Of a DNA stretch of 64,000 nucleotides, positions 63,417 through 64,000 are shown one piece after another (the first letter of the stretch is position 1; every line of letters starts with the position of its first letter). The DNA comes from Agreia bicolorata (GTDB lineage Bacteria > Actinomycetota > Actinomycetes > Actinomycetales > Microbacteriaceae). Where the stretch lies: NCBI RefSeq assembly GCF_000938265.1, contig NZ_JYFC01000001.1, positions 434,001-498,000 of the forward strand, in the 5' to 3' direction. A program made the translations under genes and the position numbers. Below the pieces are notes generated by a model. It saw only the letters and a program-made list of their open reading frames with translations, was not told the origin of the DNA and ran no database searches.

Positions 63417-63632
63417 TCAGAGGCAGGTCGTGCACATAGCGACACCAAATGCAGTGTTTCCGCAGGACGATGGCACCCTCGATCTACAGCAACCAGAGGT
63501 GGTACCAAACGGTTCGCTGCACATCATTGGTGTCGATGTGTCCCATTCGATTTCGCTGAATGCAAGCCCGAGGTCGAAGTCATCGCTGGCTTCAAAGTCG
63601 TATGCGCCGCGCGTCAATTCTTGGACTGTCAT
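63417..63632 (-). CDS. Lanthipeptide precursor 2 (71 aa)
   Basis: Leader identical to precursor 1 except residue 5 (Glu instead of Asp), with the same FDLGLAF box. The core starts TSTPMMCSEPFGTT and ends CGNTAFGVAMCTTCL as in precursor 1, but the centre is SGCCRSRVPSS instead of MACPKSTDVPSA. It has six Cys (38, 48, 49, 57, 67, 70), including a vicinal pair, so at least one ring must differ. Same ribosome site and promoter. The cognate LanB/LanC are encoded downstream after precursor 1. Confidence 0.9.
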   Translation of the reverse strand: MTVQELTRGAYDFEASDDFDLGLAFSEIEWDTSTPMMCSEPFGTTSGCCRSRVPSSCGNTAFGVAMCTTCL

Positions 63633-63654
63633 GAGTCACCCTTCTGATCAATCG

Positions 63655-63673
63655 ATACCCCCGTTTGGGGTAT
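63655..63673. promoter_or_regulatory. Perfect inverted repeat at the lanA2 transcription start
   Basis: ATACCCC-CGTTT-GGGGTAT, identical in sequence and position to the site before lanA1; candidate CsoR-like operator or 5'-UTR hairpin. Confidence 0.6.
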
Positions 63674-63679
63674 GTCAAG

Positions 63680-63709
63680 ATACTAAATCCGGCGTGGACC
63701 GCGAGTCAA
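63680..63709 (-). promoter_or_regulatory. Promoter of lanA2
   Basis: Minus-strand -35 TTGACT (63704-63709), 18-base spacer, -10 TAGTAT (63680-63685), identical to the lanA1 promoter. Confidence 0.65.
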
Positions 63710-63894
63710 CAGCCGACATTCTGCGCTCGGACGCTCTGACCGAAGCGTCCTACCCTGATGTGCAGCCGCTGCAAACCATGAGCAACGTGCTGCTGTCCCC
63801 CGATCGCCGGCGCCGAGGGGGCAGGCTTGCACCTTGAGCCGAGGCGCATAGTGACGGCTACCGGAACAGCGGCCTCGACCTTGTCGGCAACGGT

Positions 63895-64000
63895 TGAAAA
63901 CTGGGCAGTTGTGACGGTCCAAAATTGAACACTTCAATCCACGATTGGACGGGTGATCACTTTGGAAGATTCGGCGTTGATTCGCCGGCTTCATCACGGC
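63895..64000 (+). mobile_element. Left end of an IS21-family insertion sequence (cut by window)
   Basis: The sequence TCCAAAATTG...CAATCCACGATTGGA just before the transposase start has the look of IS21-family end repeats, and the following reading frame is IstA-like. The exact end is not determinable here; 63895 is approximate. Confidence 0.55.
63953..64000 (+). CDS. istA: IstA-type IS21 transposase, N-terminus only
   Basis: GTG 63953 opens a frame reading VITLEDSALIRRLHHG to the window end. This matches the characteristic IstA N-terminus (xxTxEDwaxIRrLhxxG), the start of the helix-turn-helix. Only 16 codons are visible, so family assignment is by pattern alone. Confidence 0.6.
   Translation, partial: MITLEDSALIRRLHHG

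Larger units (their letters stand above)
63345..63735. repeat. lanA direct repeat, copy 2
   Basis: Near-identical partner of 62457-62852 in the same orientation. It contains precursor 2, its promoter, inverted repeat and post-gene hairpin. Separated from copy 1 by about 490 bases. Confidence 0.9.

Noticed and set aside
62457..63735. Possible CRISPR-like array from repeated sequence near the lan genes
   Set aside because: Only two long repeats that contain a gene; no short regularly spaced repeats anywhere in the window.
63190..63837. 215-codon plus-strand ORF over lanA2
   Set aside because: Antisense to precursor 2 and its promoter; the precursor with its leader motif and duplicated copy is the convincing gene.
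63683..63997. 104-codon minus-strand ORF at the right edge
   Set aside because: It crosses the lanA2 promoter and the IS end; Arg/Ser-rich with no motif.

Overview
The window reads as chromosomal DNA of a high-G+C actinobacterium, most likely Microbacteriaceae. The support is frequent GTG starts, an actinobacterial UPF0182 / Lon-PDZ / COG5282 / UvrD2 / NudC / AdnAB block whose order resembles (from memory) the M. tuberculosis Rv3193c-Rv3211 region, an O-methyltransferase / TatB / Mrp / MgtE-like block, DUF3107, DUF2017 and DUF3117 proteins, and actinobacterial-type DapC, DapD and DapE. No rRNA and no CRISPR array was seen; one initiator tRNA is present.

Layout. 1-2.6 kb: glpD (cut by the window edge) divergent from a SorC-type regulator. 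2.8-4.6 kb: a 602-aa coiled-coil protein built of about 23 hendecad repeats. 4.6-9.2 kb: a CPBP protease, clpS-DUF2017, a TetR regulator coupled to a small unknown gene, then a lower-G+C patch with a membrane protein and a SUKH (SMI1/KNR4) protein. 9.5-9.6 kb: tRNA-fMet with a strong terminator. 9.7-26.5 kb: the conserved block ending in the DNA end-resection pair AdnB/AdnA. 26.5-32.9 kb: DUF3107, kynureninase, ferritin-like protein, RhlE-type helicase, PHP phosphoesterase and a polytopic membrane protein. 32.7-34.7 kb: three overlapping genes for membrane-anchored extracytoplasmic proteins. 34.7-42.6 kb: aminopeptidase P, MgtE-N/CBS protein, DUF1003, Mrp, TatB, O-methyltransferase and DUF3117. 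42.7-49.7 kb: a PIG-V-like glycosyltransferase, lysine/DAP genes (dapE, dapD, dapC), deoC, gltA and fdxA. 50.2-51.6 kb: an acyltransferase broken by a one-base frameshift. 51.6-55.1 kb: the EfeUOB iron-uptake operon behind a palindromic DtxR/IdeR-like iron box. 55.7-57.7 kb: typA.

The most unusual part is 57.8-64 kb, an accessory island of visibly lower G+C inserted upstream of typA. At its left edge is the last ~40 codons of an oligopeptide ABC-transporter ATPase, a relic of the replaced operon. The island carries a class I lanthipeptide system on the minus strand: two precursor genes with almost identical leaders and locally divergent cores, a full-length LanB dehydratase and a LanC cyclase. 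Each precursor gene lies in a ~390-bp near-identical direct repeat that also holds its promoter and a perfect inverted repeat (ATACCCC-5-GGGGTAT) at the predicted transcription start, resembling operators of CsoR-family copper/sulfur sensors. No transporter, leader peptidase or immunity gene is visible, and a likely IS21-family element begins at the right edge.

If expressed, the lan genes would act together as follows: LanB dehydrates Ser/Thr in the two precursors via its glutamylation and elimination domains, LanC closes thioether rings on the Cys residues, and export and leader removal must come from genes outside this window.
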